A DNA stretch of 5,492 nt from Thermoplasmatota archaeon (GCA_028716125.1 JAQUQK010000134.1:1-5492), one strand, 5' to 3'; shown: positions 1 to 5,492, counted from the stretch's first letter. Program-made: numbers and translations. The notes: generated by a model from the letters alone, not told the origin.

Positions 1-275
1 ATAATCTGCTTGCGGTATCCGATTTTTTCGGCCAGCGCGCCGCTGAGTATCGGGATTCCGTATTGTATCGGGTACATGAATGCGGTAAGAGTGAGCGCAA
101 GATCTTTTGGAAGGTGCAGATTATACATGGCGTGGTACGCAATTATTGGCACCATCGTGTAATATGCGCCCCTCTCCAGCAATTCGAACATCTGGACGAC
201 CCAAAATACCCTTGGGAACTTCTTAAAAACCGATTGCTTCTTGTTCGATGTATTTTGAGTATTTTCTGAAGACAC
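1..275 (-). CDS. MFS transporter, N-terminal part (cut by left edge)
   Basis: This is the first 91 codons of a major facilitator superfamily membrane transporter. The rest lies beyond position 1. After a polar 20-residue N-terminus (rich in S, N, T and K) comes a hydrophobic helix around residues 22-50 with an ELLERGAYYTM segment, which resembles TM1 of peptide/drug-type MFS proteins. A second helix lies around residues 57-78. It is followed by the loop GALAEKIGYRK (79-89), which fits the MFS motif A consensus between TM2 and TM3 (G-x-L-a-D/E-r-x-G-r-k). The substrate cannot be told from this fragment. I chose the GTG at 275 because AAGGTG lies 6 nt upstream. An in-frame GTG at 284 has no comparable signal, and the first in-frame ATG falls inside TM1. 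It lies 74 bp downstream of the membrane-protein gene on the same strand. Confidence 0.85.
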   Translation of the reverse strand, partial: MSSENTQNTSNKKQSVFKKFPRVFWVVQMFELLERGAYYTMVPIIAYHAMYNLHLPKDLALTLTAFMYPIQYGIPILSGALAEKIGYRKQI

Positions 276-281
276 AGTATG

Positions 282-287
282 CACCTT
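282..287 (-). promoter_or_regulatory. Shine-Dalgarno motif deciding the MFS start
   Basis: On the minus strand AAGGTG is followed by a 6-nt spacer and then GTG at 275. The motif resembles the archaeal GGTG-type ribosome binding site and favours 275 over the in-frame GTG at 284, which overlaps the motif itself. Confidence 0.5.
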
Positions 288-311
288 CTTTGCATCTTTG
301 CTATATCTGTG

Positions 312-330
312 GAATAATAATTTTGCTTAA
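312..330 (-). promoter_or_regulatory. Candidate TATA region for the MFS gene
   Basis: The minus strand reads TTTAAGCAAAATTATTATT here, the most AT-rich stretch in the 74-bp gap. A box centred near 318 would place transcription start near 293, leaving a short leader that contains the AAGGTG motif. The exact box is uncertain, and read-through from the gene at 350-1141 is also possible. Confidence 0.3.
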
Positions 331-349
331 ACTCTTTTCCCACGCTTGA

Positions 350-1141
350 TCATTTCAGCTTTCTTACCACAAAATAAATCGGAACCGCCGCCGCAACTGA
401 AATTGCGTAGCAAATGACAAGTCCTAATGCAAGCCCGAATTTCGGAAGCGCCCATGTGACAGCATACACAAAAATCACTATGTCGATTGCGCCTGCGACC
501 ATGCTCTTGCCCATCGCTCCTGCGAAATCCGAACCGTGCTTTCTTGAGAAAATTATCATTGTCGATGAGAACACTGCAGGGAACGCAGAGAAGAGCCCTC
601 CGAGGATTGGGCCGCCGTAATGCGCTATTATGACCGATGATGCGACTGCGGTTCCAGCCACCGTTCCCCTGAAAAGCATCTCGCCCAAAGTGTATTTCAT
701 CTTCCCTTTCTTCTGCGAATTTGTTGAAAGGCGGAATTCGAGAACGTAGAGGGCGATTCCAGCAAGCACCGCGAAGATCAGAGTGTTGACGTAGATGTTT
801 TCCAGTTTCAGTGCGACCAATGCAAACGCCATCACGGCCCAGATTGCAAGCGAAATGAGAGGCGCAGCCACCTTGCCGAATTTCAGGAAATACGTGTAGA
901 AAAGAAGGAACAGGCAATTTATTCCCATTACCGCCGGAACTATTGAAACAGACTGCGCCGCAAATTCCGCAGACTGCGTTATTCCTATGAAGATTAGCGA
1001 GACCATAATGGTTGCTGGAAGGCAGGCAAGCACCCCGCCGATTTTAGTGCCGAGCTTTTCGGCAAGAACTGTGAATACTGAAACCCAGATTCCGCCAATA
1101 AGGAACGAAAGCAAAATCTTGAGCAAGAATGCGCTGTCCAT
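350..1141 (-). CDS. Polytopic membrane protein with internal duplication (DUF3147-like?)
   Basis: This is an integral membrane protein of 263 residues with about nine hydrophobic segments, near residues 5-27, 34-55, 65-87, 92-111, 116-136, 157-174, 178-198, 207-232 and 236-258. A charged loop at 137-156 separates two halves that align without gaps at an offset of 146 residues. G17, A27, G31, G35-G36, P42-A43, I50 and F60-A61 match G163, A173, G177, G181-G182, P188-A189, I196 and F206-A207. Each half therefore carries a G-x3-GG-x5-PA signature. Such duplication is typical of secondary transporters, but no substrate can be named. The signature reminds me of the small DUF3147 family from memory only. 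I chose ATG 1141 because the first helix starts right after it. An in-frame ATG at 1201 would add 20 basic residues (MSIKLWKRRQ...) and would put the start codon almost on the divergent TATA region. No strong ribosome site precedes 1141. Confidence 0.75.
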   Translation of the reverse strand: MDSAFLLKILLSFLIGGIWVSVFTVLAEKLGTKIGGVLACLPATIMVSLIFIGITQSAEFAAQSVSIVPAVMGINCLFLLFYTYFLKFGKVAAPLISLAIWAVMAFALVALKLENIYVNTLIFAVLAGIALYVLEFRLSTNSQKKGKMKYTLGEMLFRGTVAGTAVASSVIIAHYGGPILGGLFSAFPAVFSSTMIIFSRKHGSDFAGAMGKSMVAGAIDIVIFVYAVTWALPKFGLALGLVICYAISVAAAVPIYFVVRKLK

Positions 1142-1183
1142 CGCCCCGGCATCTTTTGCCCGGATTAATGCTTGGCGGCGCTT

Positions 1184-1198
1184 CCATAATTTTATTGA
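1184..1198. promoter_or_regulatory. Divergent AT-rich promoter core
   Basis: CATAATTTTATTGAC is the only AT-rich block in the 78-bp region between the two divergent genes. Rightward, the TTTTATT portion lies about 26 bp upstream of the GTG at 1220, which is the expected archaeal TATA-to-transcript-start distance. That gene would therefore be leaderless. Leftward, the reverse complement (AATAAAATTATG) would start a transcript near 1162-1167, about 20-25 nt upstream of ATG 1141. The same block may serve both directions. This is inferred from spacing only. Confidence 0.5.
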
Positions 1199-1219
1199 CA
1201 TCCAGCGGATTCGGAAGTT

Positions 1220-2359
1220 GTGAAGAAAATCGGCTTTCTCGTAAATCCAATCGCGGGAATGGGAGGGCGCGCCGGCCTGAAAGGAACTGACGACGTTCTT
1301 GAAAAAGCGGTGGCGCTTGGCGCAAAACCAATATCCCCGCACCGAGCATCCGAGATGCTGGACGAACTTTCTGAACTCTACAAAGGTGCAGGCAAGATTC
1401 CGGCAGAATTCCTGACGTGCTCCGGAAAAATGGGCGCGGAGGAATTGGCTGCAGCAGGAATCCCATACAAGGTAGTTTTTGAAGCGCCAGAAAAGACAAC
1501 GGCAGCAGACACCATTTCGGCTTGCAAACGCTTTGAGGAAATGGGCGTAAATCTTATTGTTTTCACCGGCGGCGACGGGACCGCGCGCGACGTTTTCGGT
1601 GCTGTTGGGCAAAGGGTGCCAATCTTCGGCGTTCCTTCCGGCGTGAAAATGCATTCGGGTGTTTTCGGCACGACGCCTGAAACGGCCGCGCAGGCAATCC
1701 GCGGATTTTTGAACAGCGAACTTTCGGTGGGCGACGCCGAGATAATGGACCTTGACGAAGAGGCGTACAGGCGCGGAAACTGGAAAATAAAGTTCTTCGG
1801 CTCTTGCATTTCGCTGATTGAGCCAACGTTTGTCCAGACTGGAAAAATGATGGTTGAGGAAAAGAGCGACGAAATTTCAAAAGAAGATATCGCAGACCAC
1901 ATCTACGAGGAAACGAACCTTGAAAAGGAAACGCTCTGGATTTTAGGTTCTGGCGGCACTCTGGAAGCGATTGGAAAGCGCCTTGGAATCGATAAAACTC
2001 TTCTTGGAGTTGATGCCTTCGCAGGCGGAAAACAGGTTGGAAAAGACTTGGGCGAAAAAGAGCTGCTGGCACTACTTGGCAAATACAAAACCGCAAAAAT
2101 CGTTGTCTCTCCAATTGGCGCGCAAGGGTTTATTTTCGGGCGCGGGAACTTGCAGATAAGCGCGCAGGTCATTAGGCGCGTGGGTTTGGAAAATATAGTC
2201 ATTGTGGCGACGCCGGGAAAACTTGCAGCCACTCCGCTTTTGCGCGTTGACACTGACGACCTTGAATTGGATGCGCTGTTTTCAAAGAAAGGATACGTGC
2301 TGGCTGTCATTGGATACAGGGCGCTTAAGCTTGTAAAGATTGAATCGACAAATCAATAA
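1220..2359 (+). CDS. ATP-NAD kinase family protein (COG3199 type)
   Basis: This is a soluble protein of 379 residues, full length for the COG3199 predicted ATP/polyphosphate-dependent NAD kinase family, which is related to AcoX. If it is active, it would phosphorylate NAD(+) to NADP(+) in the cytoplasm. Visible signatures are the N-terminal KKIGFLVNPIAGMGG (2-16), the nucleotide-binding TGGDGTARD (116-124, core GGDGT at 117-121), the GVPSGVKMHSGVFG segment (137-150) and a C-terminal GSGGT loop (243-247). GGDGT holds the aspartate shared by the NAD kinase/diacylglycerol kinase superfamily. The start is GTG: no other start lies close by, no clear ribosome site precedes it, and the promoter block at 1184-1198 sits at leaderless distance. 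Enzymatic activity has been assumed rather than shown for much of this family, so a different small-molecule kinase role is possible. The nitroreductase gene follows 22 bp downstream. Confidence 0.88.
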   Translation: MKKIGFLVNPIAGMGGRAGLKGTDDVLEKAVALGAKPISPHRASEMLDELSELYKGAGKIPAEFLTCSGKMGAEELAAAGIPYKVVFEAPEKTTAADTISACKRFEEMGVNLIVFTGGDGTARDVFGAVGQRVPIFGVPSGVKMHSGVFGTTPETAAQAIRGFLNSELSVGDAEIMDLDEEAYRRGNWKIKFFGSCISLIEPTFVQTGKMMVEEKSDEISKEDIADHIYEETNLEKETLWILGSGGTLEAIGKRLGIDKTLLGVDAFAGGKQVGKDLGEKELLALLGKYKTAKIVVSPIGAQGFIFGRGNLQISAQVIRRVGLENIVIVATPGKLAATPLLRVDTDDLELDALFSKKGYVLAVIGYRALKLVKIESTNQ

Positions 2360-2381
2360 ACCTATTTTGCGATGCAATGCT

Positions 2382-2996
2382 ATGCAGGAAAATCCGGTTT
2401 TTTCGGCAATCCTTGAGCGCCGCAGCGTGCGCCGCTATACGAACAAGGCGCTGACCAAAGAGGAAATCGAGAAAATAATCGAGGCTGGCAGATTTGCGCC
2501 ATCGGCCAAGAACGCCCAGCCGTGGCGCTTCATTGTCATTACAAAACGGGAGCTTATCGCCGAGCTTTCGCGCGGCATACGCAAGGTGATGGCGAGCATT
2601 GTGAAATTTCGATTTGCCCTGAAATTGTTCTCAAGCGACTTGCGAACTCCTGCCAACATCCGCTCGCTCAAAAATCACGCAGAAAACGAAAAAGACACTA
2701 TTTTCTTTGAAGCGCCGGTGCTAATTCTAGTCGTATGCAAAAAGGAGCATTTCAGGGAAATGTCGTGCGCGTGCGCCGCCGAGAACATGATGCTCGCGGC
2801 ACATTCAATGAGTCTTGGCAGCTGCTGGATAGGATATGTCCGTTTCCTGAAATTATTGGCTGGCTCGACCAAGAAGGCGGGCGTTCCGAAGGGCCACAAC
2901 ATCGCGGCTGCTATTGTCTTTGGGCACCCTGAAAATGGGAATGTGAATGCGCCAAAGAGAAAGGAAGAGGCGGGAATAATTAAGTGGATTGAGTAG
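2382..2996 (+). CDS. Nitroreductase family protein (FMN-dependent)
   Basis: This protein of 204 residues has the usual length for the FMN-binding nitroreductase fold. Such enzymes use NAD(P)H to reduce nitro-compounds, quinones or flavins. The FMN phosphate-binding start ERRSVRRYT (12-20) is followed by the family's APSAKNAQPWRFIVIT stretch (39-54), then EAPVLILVV (110-118), and AAENMMLAAHSMSLGSCWIGY (132-152), which is the second conserved helix. VPKGHNIAAAIVFGHP (168-183) is the typical C-terminal strand and turn. Residues 63-105 are long and basic, and may form the variable helical excursion over the active site. The physiological substrate is unknown. I chose ATG 2382. A TTG at 2340 in the same frame would overlap the upstream gene by 20 bp and add residues with no family resemblance. 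No clear ribosome site is seen. Co-transcription with the NAD-kinase-like gene is plausible, and a weak AATAAA at 2354-2359 could instead drive a leaderless transcript. Confidence 0.88.
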   Translation: MQENPVFSAILERRSVRRYTNKALTKEEIEKIIEAGRFAPSAKNAQPWRFIVITKRELIAELSRGIRKVMASIVKFRFALKLFSSDLRTPANIRSLKNHAENEKDTIFFEAPVLILVVCKKEHFREMSCACAAENMMLAAHSMSLGSCWIGYVRFLKLLAGSTKKAGVPKGHNIAAAIVFGHPENGNVNAPKRKEEAGIIKWIE

Positions 2997-2998
2997 AG

Positions 2999-3032
2999 TT
3001 GTTCTTTCTCTGGCAAAAACTTCTCTCCTTAT
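2999..3032 (+). terminator. Pyrimidine-rich tract, possible weak terminator
   Basis: Right after the nitroreductase stop come two pyrimidine runs, TTGTTCTTTCTC (2999-3010) and CTTCTCTCCTTAT (3020-3032), with no convincing hairpin. Archaeal polymerase can terminate at T-rich tracts without a stem, and the next gene has its own promoter, so some termination here is reasonable. The tract is too interrupted to be sure. Confidence 0.25.
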
Positions 3033-3040
3033 CTAGAATC

Positions 3041-3048
3041 TTTAAATA
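3041..3048 (+). promoter_or_regulatory. TATA box of the mrr-like gene (leaderless spacing)
   Basis: TTTAAATA is a near-consensus archaeal TATA box, centred about 25 bp upstream of the ATG at 3070. That puts the transcript start on or next to the start codon. The intervening AAAAAACGACAATACACAATCT contains no Shine-Dalgarno motif, which supports leaderless translation. Confidence 0.7.
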
Positions 3049-3069
3049 AAAAACGACAATACACAATCT

Positions 3070-3981
3070 ATGGCAATCCCAGACTATGAAAGAATGATGT
3101 TGCCTTTTCTGAAATTTGCGGGCGATGGAAAAGAACATTCTATAAGGGAAGCCACAGACCACATTTCTAAAGTATTCAATCTAACTGATGATGAAAGAAA
3201 AGCATTGCTACCAAGCGGACAGCAACCGATTGTGGATAATAGAGTTGGCTGGGCCCGAACATATATGAAAAAAGCAGGACTTCTAATATCGACCAAACGG
3301 TCGTATTTTAAAATCACTGACGTTGGTTTGGATGTTTTGCGGAAAACCCCTTCGGAAATAAACGTAAAATATCTGGAACAGTTTCCACTGTTCATTGAAT
3401 TTAAAAATTTCAAAAGACAAGAAAAAGAGGATAAAGGACCTGAGCCAGAGCGATATTCCCAACAGACCCCACAAGAGGCTTTCGAGTACGGCTATCAGAA
3501 GATCAGACAAGATTTAGCGCAAGAATTATTGAACACTGTAAAAAGTTGTTCGCCGGAATTCTTTGAAAAACTCGTCCTTGATTTGATTACGAAAATGGGT
3601 TACGGGGGATTCAGATCAGATGCGAGCGAAATTAGAGGTAAAGTTGGCGACGAGGGAATCGACGGCATAATAAATGAAGATAAATTGGGTTTAGATGTAA
3701 TATATATCCAAGCAAAAAGATGGGATGGAACTGTCGGTCGTCCTGAGATTCAAAAATTCGTTGGTGCGTTGGCAGGGCAAGGCGCGAAAAAAGGAATTTT
3801 CATAACAACTGGAAAATTCTCGGGCGATGCAAGAGGCTACGTTCCAAGAAACGACGTTAAAATCGTCTTAATTGACGGCGAAGAACTTTCAAACTTTATG
3901 ATAGACCACAATGTTGGAACTTCGACAGATAGAACGTACGAAATCAAGAAAATGGATTCGGACTACTTTGTCGAAGAATGA
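3070..3981 (+). CDS. mrr: Mrr-type restriction endonuclease (type IV, solitary)
   Basis: This protein of 303 residues has two domains, as in Mrr. Residues 5-95 match the N-terminal winged-helix (Mrr_N) region, with FLKFAGDGKEHSIREATDHI, a wing around RVGWARTYMKKAGLL and KITDVGLDVL. A charged linker follows (110-140). Residues 155-275 form the PD-(D/E)xK nuclease: FFEKLVLDLITKMGYGGF, GDEGIDGII (193-201) with catalytic D198, and IYIQAKRW (211-218) giving the Q214-x-K216 variant typical of Mrr, then a strand ending in IFITTGKFS. All core residues are present, so it should be active. Known Mrr enzymes cut modified DNA and act without a methylase, and none is visible here. Composition differs from the neighbours: of 17 arginine codons 11 are AGA and none is CGC, which suggests recent transfer. 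The exact modification recognised is unknown. Confidence 0.9.
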   Translation: MAIPDYERMMLPFLKFAGDGKEHSIREATDHISKVFNLTDDERKALLPSGQQPIVDNRVGWARTYMKKAGLLISTKRSYFKITDVGLDVLRKTPSEINVKYLEQFPLFIEFKNFKRQEKEDKGPEPERYSQQTPQEAFEYGYQKIRQDLAQELLNTVKSCSPEFFEKLVLDLITKMGYGGFRSDASEIRGKVGDEGIDGIINEDKLGLDVIYIQAKRWDGTVGRPEIQKFVGALAGQGAKKGIFITTGKFSGDARGYVPRNDVKIVLIDGEELSNFMIDHNVGTSTDRTYEIKKMDSDYFVEE

Positions 3982-4017
3982 TTTGGTTCCAAATATCAAG
4001 AAATCTACCAATTGAAA

Positions 4018-4026
4018 CTATAAAAA
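4018..4026 (+). promoter_or_regulatory. TATA box upstream of the oxoamine synthase gene
   Basis: CTATAAAAA lies in the 92-bp gap after the Mrr gene. With the usual spacing of about 25 bp it would start a transcript near 4047, leaving a leader of about 27 nt that contains the GGTGAT motif. The gene is therefore probably transcribed independently of the Mrr gene. Confidence 0.55.
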
Positions 4027-4063
4027 CGCCGTTATGTATTCGGGGCTTGGACGATTATTGCTT

Positions 4064-4069
4064 GGTGAT
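4064..4069 (+). promoter_or_regulatory. Canonical archaeal Shine-Dalgarno (GGTGAT)
   Basis: GGTGAT followed by TATC and ATG at 4074 is complementary to the 3' end of archaeal 16S rRNA. It decides the start: the same frame is open back to an ATG at 3978, but only 4074 has a ribosome site and a family-like N-terminus. Confidence 0.75.
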
Positions 4070-4073
4070 TATC

Positions 4074-5273
4074 ATGAAAAGAAATCCAACGGCATTTCTA
4101 AAGGAAGAGTACGAGACCCTCGTGCAGAACAAACTTGACTGGAAGATGCGCCCGCTTGGCGGCCCAAGCGCACCCCACTGCAAAATTGAGGGCAAAGAGA
4201 TGATAATGCTCTGCTCGAACAATTATCTCAACCTTTCAAATCACCCGAAGATAATTCAGGGCGCAGTAGACGCTGCAAAGAAGTATGGCGCAGGCTCCGG
4301 CAGCGTTCGCGCAATCGCTGGGACAATGGACATCCACATGGAAGTCGAGAAGAAGCTGGCAAAATTCAAGGGCACAGAGGCGGCGCTCGTCTATCAGACT
4401 GGATTCGCGGCGAATGCCGGACTTATTCCGCAGCTTGTCGGCGAAGGCCCGGACGGGAAGAAGGACATCATAATTTCAGATGAGTTGAACCATGGCTCAA
4501 TCATTGATGGAGTGCGCCTTGCAAAGTGCGACCGCGGCGTCTACAAGCACAACGACATGGGCGAGCTTGAGAAAGTCCTGCGCGAAGCGGACGCAAAATA
4601 CCGCAGGATTCTCATCATCACCGATGGCGTTTTCTCGATGGACGGCGATATTGCACCGCTCGACCAGATTTACAAGCTGGCGCAGGAATACGGCGCAATG
4701 ACCTATGTCGACGACGCGCACGGCGAAGGCGTCATGGGGCCGGATGGACGCGGAATTTCAGCGCACTTCAACCTTCACGGCAAGATTGACGTCGAAATGG
4801 GCACGTTCTCAAAGGCGTACGGCGTTGTCGGCGGACTTGTTGCAGGAAGCCGCGACCTGATAAATTTCGCTTACAACAAGAGCAGGACTTGGCTTTTGTC
4901 CGGTTCACACCCTCCGGCAGTCGCCGGCGCACAGCTTGCCGCGATTGACGTTCTGGATACAGAGCCGCAGCACGTAAAGAAGCTCTGGGAAAATACAAAA
5001 TATTTCAAGCAGCAGTTGAAGAGCATAGGATTCAACACAGGCAACAGCGTGACGCCAATCACTCCAATCATGTGCAGCGAGTCTGCAAAGGCAAAGGCAC
5101 TTTCGGACGCAATCATCAAGGACGGAATATTCGCGCTCCCAATCATCTTCCCGATGGTCGCAAAGGACAAGGCGCGCATCCGCACTATGATGAACGCAGG
5201 GCTTACGCGCGAGGATCTAGACAAGGCGCTTGCAGTGCTTGAGAAGAACGGAAAAGCGTTGGGAATTATCTAA
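4074..5273 (+). CDS. kbl: PLP-dependent alpha-oxoamine synthase, glycine C-acetyltransferase-like
   Basis: This protein of 399 residues is a fold-type I PLP enzyme of the alpha-oxoamine synthase family (2-amino-3-ketobutyrate CoA ligase, 8-amino-7-oxononanoate synthase, serine palmitoyltransferase). These enzymes condense an amino acid with an acyl-CoA or acyl-ACP. Visible signatures are LCSNNYLNLSNHP, YGAGSGSVRAIAGT (a glycine-rich substrate loop), SDELNHGSIIDG with the PLP-stacking H140, YVDDAHGEGVMG with D213 and H216, and GTFSKAYGVVGG with the Schiff-base K247. The C-terminal ARIRTMMNAGLT holds R368/R370, one of which should bind substrate carboxylate. The length and the 31-residue spacing from H216 to K247 resemble glycine C-acetyltransferase more than BioF. 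Neither threonine dehydrogenase nor other bio genes are adjacent, so the acyl donor is open. It has its own promoter and ribosome site upstream and a hairpin terminator downstream. The symbol is by resemblance. Confidence 0.85.
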   Translation: MKRNPTAFLKEEYETLVQNKLDWKMRPLGGPSAPHCKIEGKEMIMLCSNNYLNLSNHPKIIQGAVDAAKKYGAGSGSVRAIAGTMDIHMEVEKKLAKFKGTEAALVYQTGFAANAGLIPQLVGEGPDGKKDIIISDELNHGSIIDGVRLAKCDRGVYKHNDMGELEKVLREADAKYRRILIITDGVFSMDGDIAPLDQIYKLAQEYGAMTYVDDAHGEGVMGPDGRGISAHFNLHGKIDVEMGTFSKAYGVVGGLVAGSRDLINFAYNKSRTWLLSGSHPPAVAGAQLAAIDVLDTEPQHVKKLWENTKYFKQQLKSIGFNTGNSVTPITPIMCSESAKAKALSDAIIKDGIFALPIIFPMVAKDKARIRTMMNAGLTREDLDKALAVLEKNGKALGII

Positions 5274-5281
5274 GGAAAATT

Positions 5282-5309
5282 AGAGAAAAAGCGCTTTTTT
5301 CTCTTTTTT
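5282..5309 (+). terminator. Hairpin plus T-tract terminator
   Basis: AGAGAAAAAGC and GCTTTTTTCTCT form a near-perfect inverted repeat around a GCGC centre, with one extra T on the right arm. A run of T residues at 5304-5309 follows directly. It starts 8 nt after the oxoamine synthase stop codon, so it most likely ends that transcript. The A-rich left arm could give a weak T-tract for the opposite strand too, but no gene points that way in the window. Confidence 0.7.
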
Positions 5310-5333
5310 ACTGGTTTTATGCAGTCAAGACAA

Positions 5334-5341
5334 TTTATATA
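5334..5341 (+). promoter_or_regulatory. TATA box of the right-edge gene
   Basis: TTTATATA lies between the terminator and the last gene. The usual spacing places transcription start near 5363, about 10-20 nt upstream of the candidate ATG codons. A GAGG at 5369-5372 would then lie in the leader. Confidence 0.6.
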
Positions 5342-5381
5342 CAAATCAACCATCTTAACTTAGATTTAGAGGATGCCATTC

Positions 5382-5492
5382 ATGAAATGTTTTATAAAAA
5401 TAAAAGAGAGCCGTTGGGTGGAAGGTAGCACTACTGAAATGATACACAAAGATGATATGGGAAGGTTGTTTGTTGGGCCGCCATTAAACAGC
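5382..5492 (+). CDS. Unrecognised protein, N-terminal fragment (cut by right edge)
   Basis: The frame is open from here to the end of the window (37 codons), too short to have been listed as a complete reading frame. It begins MKCFIKIKESRWVEG and continues with TTEMIHKDDMGRLFVGPP. It has a mixed hydrophilic composition, no signal peptide and no motif that I recognise. Support comes from context: a hairpin terminator ends the previous gene, a TATA box follows at 5334-5341, and GAGG lies 9 nt before this ATG. An in-frame ATG at 5373 would add MPF, but it directly abuts the GAGG and is less likely. No function can be assigned. Confidence 0.55.
   Translation, partial: MKCFIKIKESRWVEGSTTEMIHKDDMGRLFVGPPLNS

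Noticed and set aside
327..917. Long antisense and shifted frames within the membrane-protein gene, for example a 196-residue minus-strand reading at 327-917.
   Set aside because: They are cysteine- and arginine-rich with no domain pattern, and are shadows of the real frame.
1142..1654. The minus-strand frame of the membrane protein stays open upstream to 1654, giving a 434-residue reading.
   Set aside because: The added 171 residues lie mostly antisense to the NAD-kinase-like gene, have no membrane or domain character, and cross the divergent promoter. The hydrophobic protein begins at the ATG at 1141.
1378..2310. Several long minus-strand readings across the NAD-kinase-like gene.
   Set aside because: They are open because G/C-ending codons on the plus strand rarely give stops on the other strand. 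Composition (serine, proline and arginine rich) and lack of motifs show no coding signal.
2340..2381. TTG start for the nitroreductase, overlapping the upstream gene by 20 bp.
   Set aside because: The extra 14 residues are not family-like, and ATG 2382 sits at the normal distance from the ERRSVRRYT motif.
3978..4073. A 32-residue N-terminal extension of the oxoamine synthase, starting at an ATG that overlaps the Mrr stop codon as ATGA.
   Set aside because: The ATGA overlap looks like translational coupling, but the extension has no family resemblance and contains the TATA box and GGTGAT site. ATG 4074 gives the standard family length.
5282..5304. The palindrome after the oxoamine synthase as an operator or recombination site.
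   Set aside because: Its position 8 nt after a stop codon and the T-run that follows it are explained by transcription termination.

Overview
This window looks archaeal. The AT-rich promoters have TATA-like boxes about 25 bp upstream of the inferred transcript starts. Two genes appear to be leaderless, with the start codon itself about 25 bp from the box. Two others carry archaeal-type Shine-Dalgarno motifs (GGTGAT or AAGGTG). One gene encodes the COG3199-type ATP-NAD kinase family that is common in archaea. Compact genes, GTG starts and short intergenic gaps would suit a small archaeal genome, possibly of the DPANN group, but nothing here fixes the lineage.

Layout: the left 1.1 kb is on the minus strand. 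It holds a polytopic membrane protein of 263 residues with an internal duplication (350-1141), followed downstream by the first 91 codons of a major facilitator superfamily transporter that runs off the left edge (1-275). A 78-bp divergent region separates these from the plus-strand genes. The plus strand carries a COG3199 NAD-kinase-like protein (1220-2359), a small FMN nitroreductase (2382-2996), a solitary Mrr-type restriction endonuclease (3070-3981), a PLP-dependent alpha-oxoamine synthase resembling 2-amino-3-ketobutyrate CoA ligase (4074-5273), a hairpin terminator, and the start of an unrecognised gene (5382 to the right edge).

The NAD-kinase-like gene and the nitroreductase are 22 bp apart and may be co-transcribed. 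A NADP(H)-supply protein next to a flavin-dependent NAD(P)H oxidoreductase makes sense, but that link is inference. The Mrr gene stands apart: it has its own strong TATA box, is more AT-rich, and uses AGA arginine codons with no CGC, while its neighbours favour CGC. It is probably a transferred defence gene. It has no methylase or helicase partner in view, as expected for a stand-alone type IV enzyme. I saw no tRNA, rRNA, CRISPR array, transposase or long repeat. The window is mostly ordinary genes, and I do not claim a new multi-gene system.
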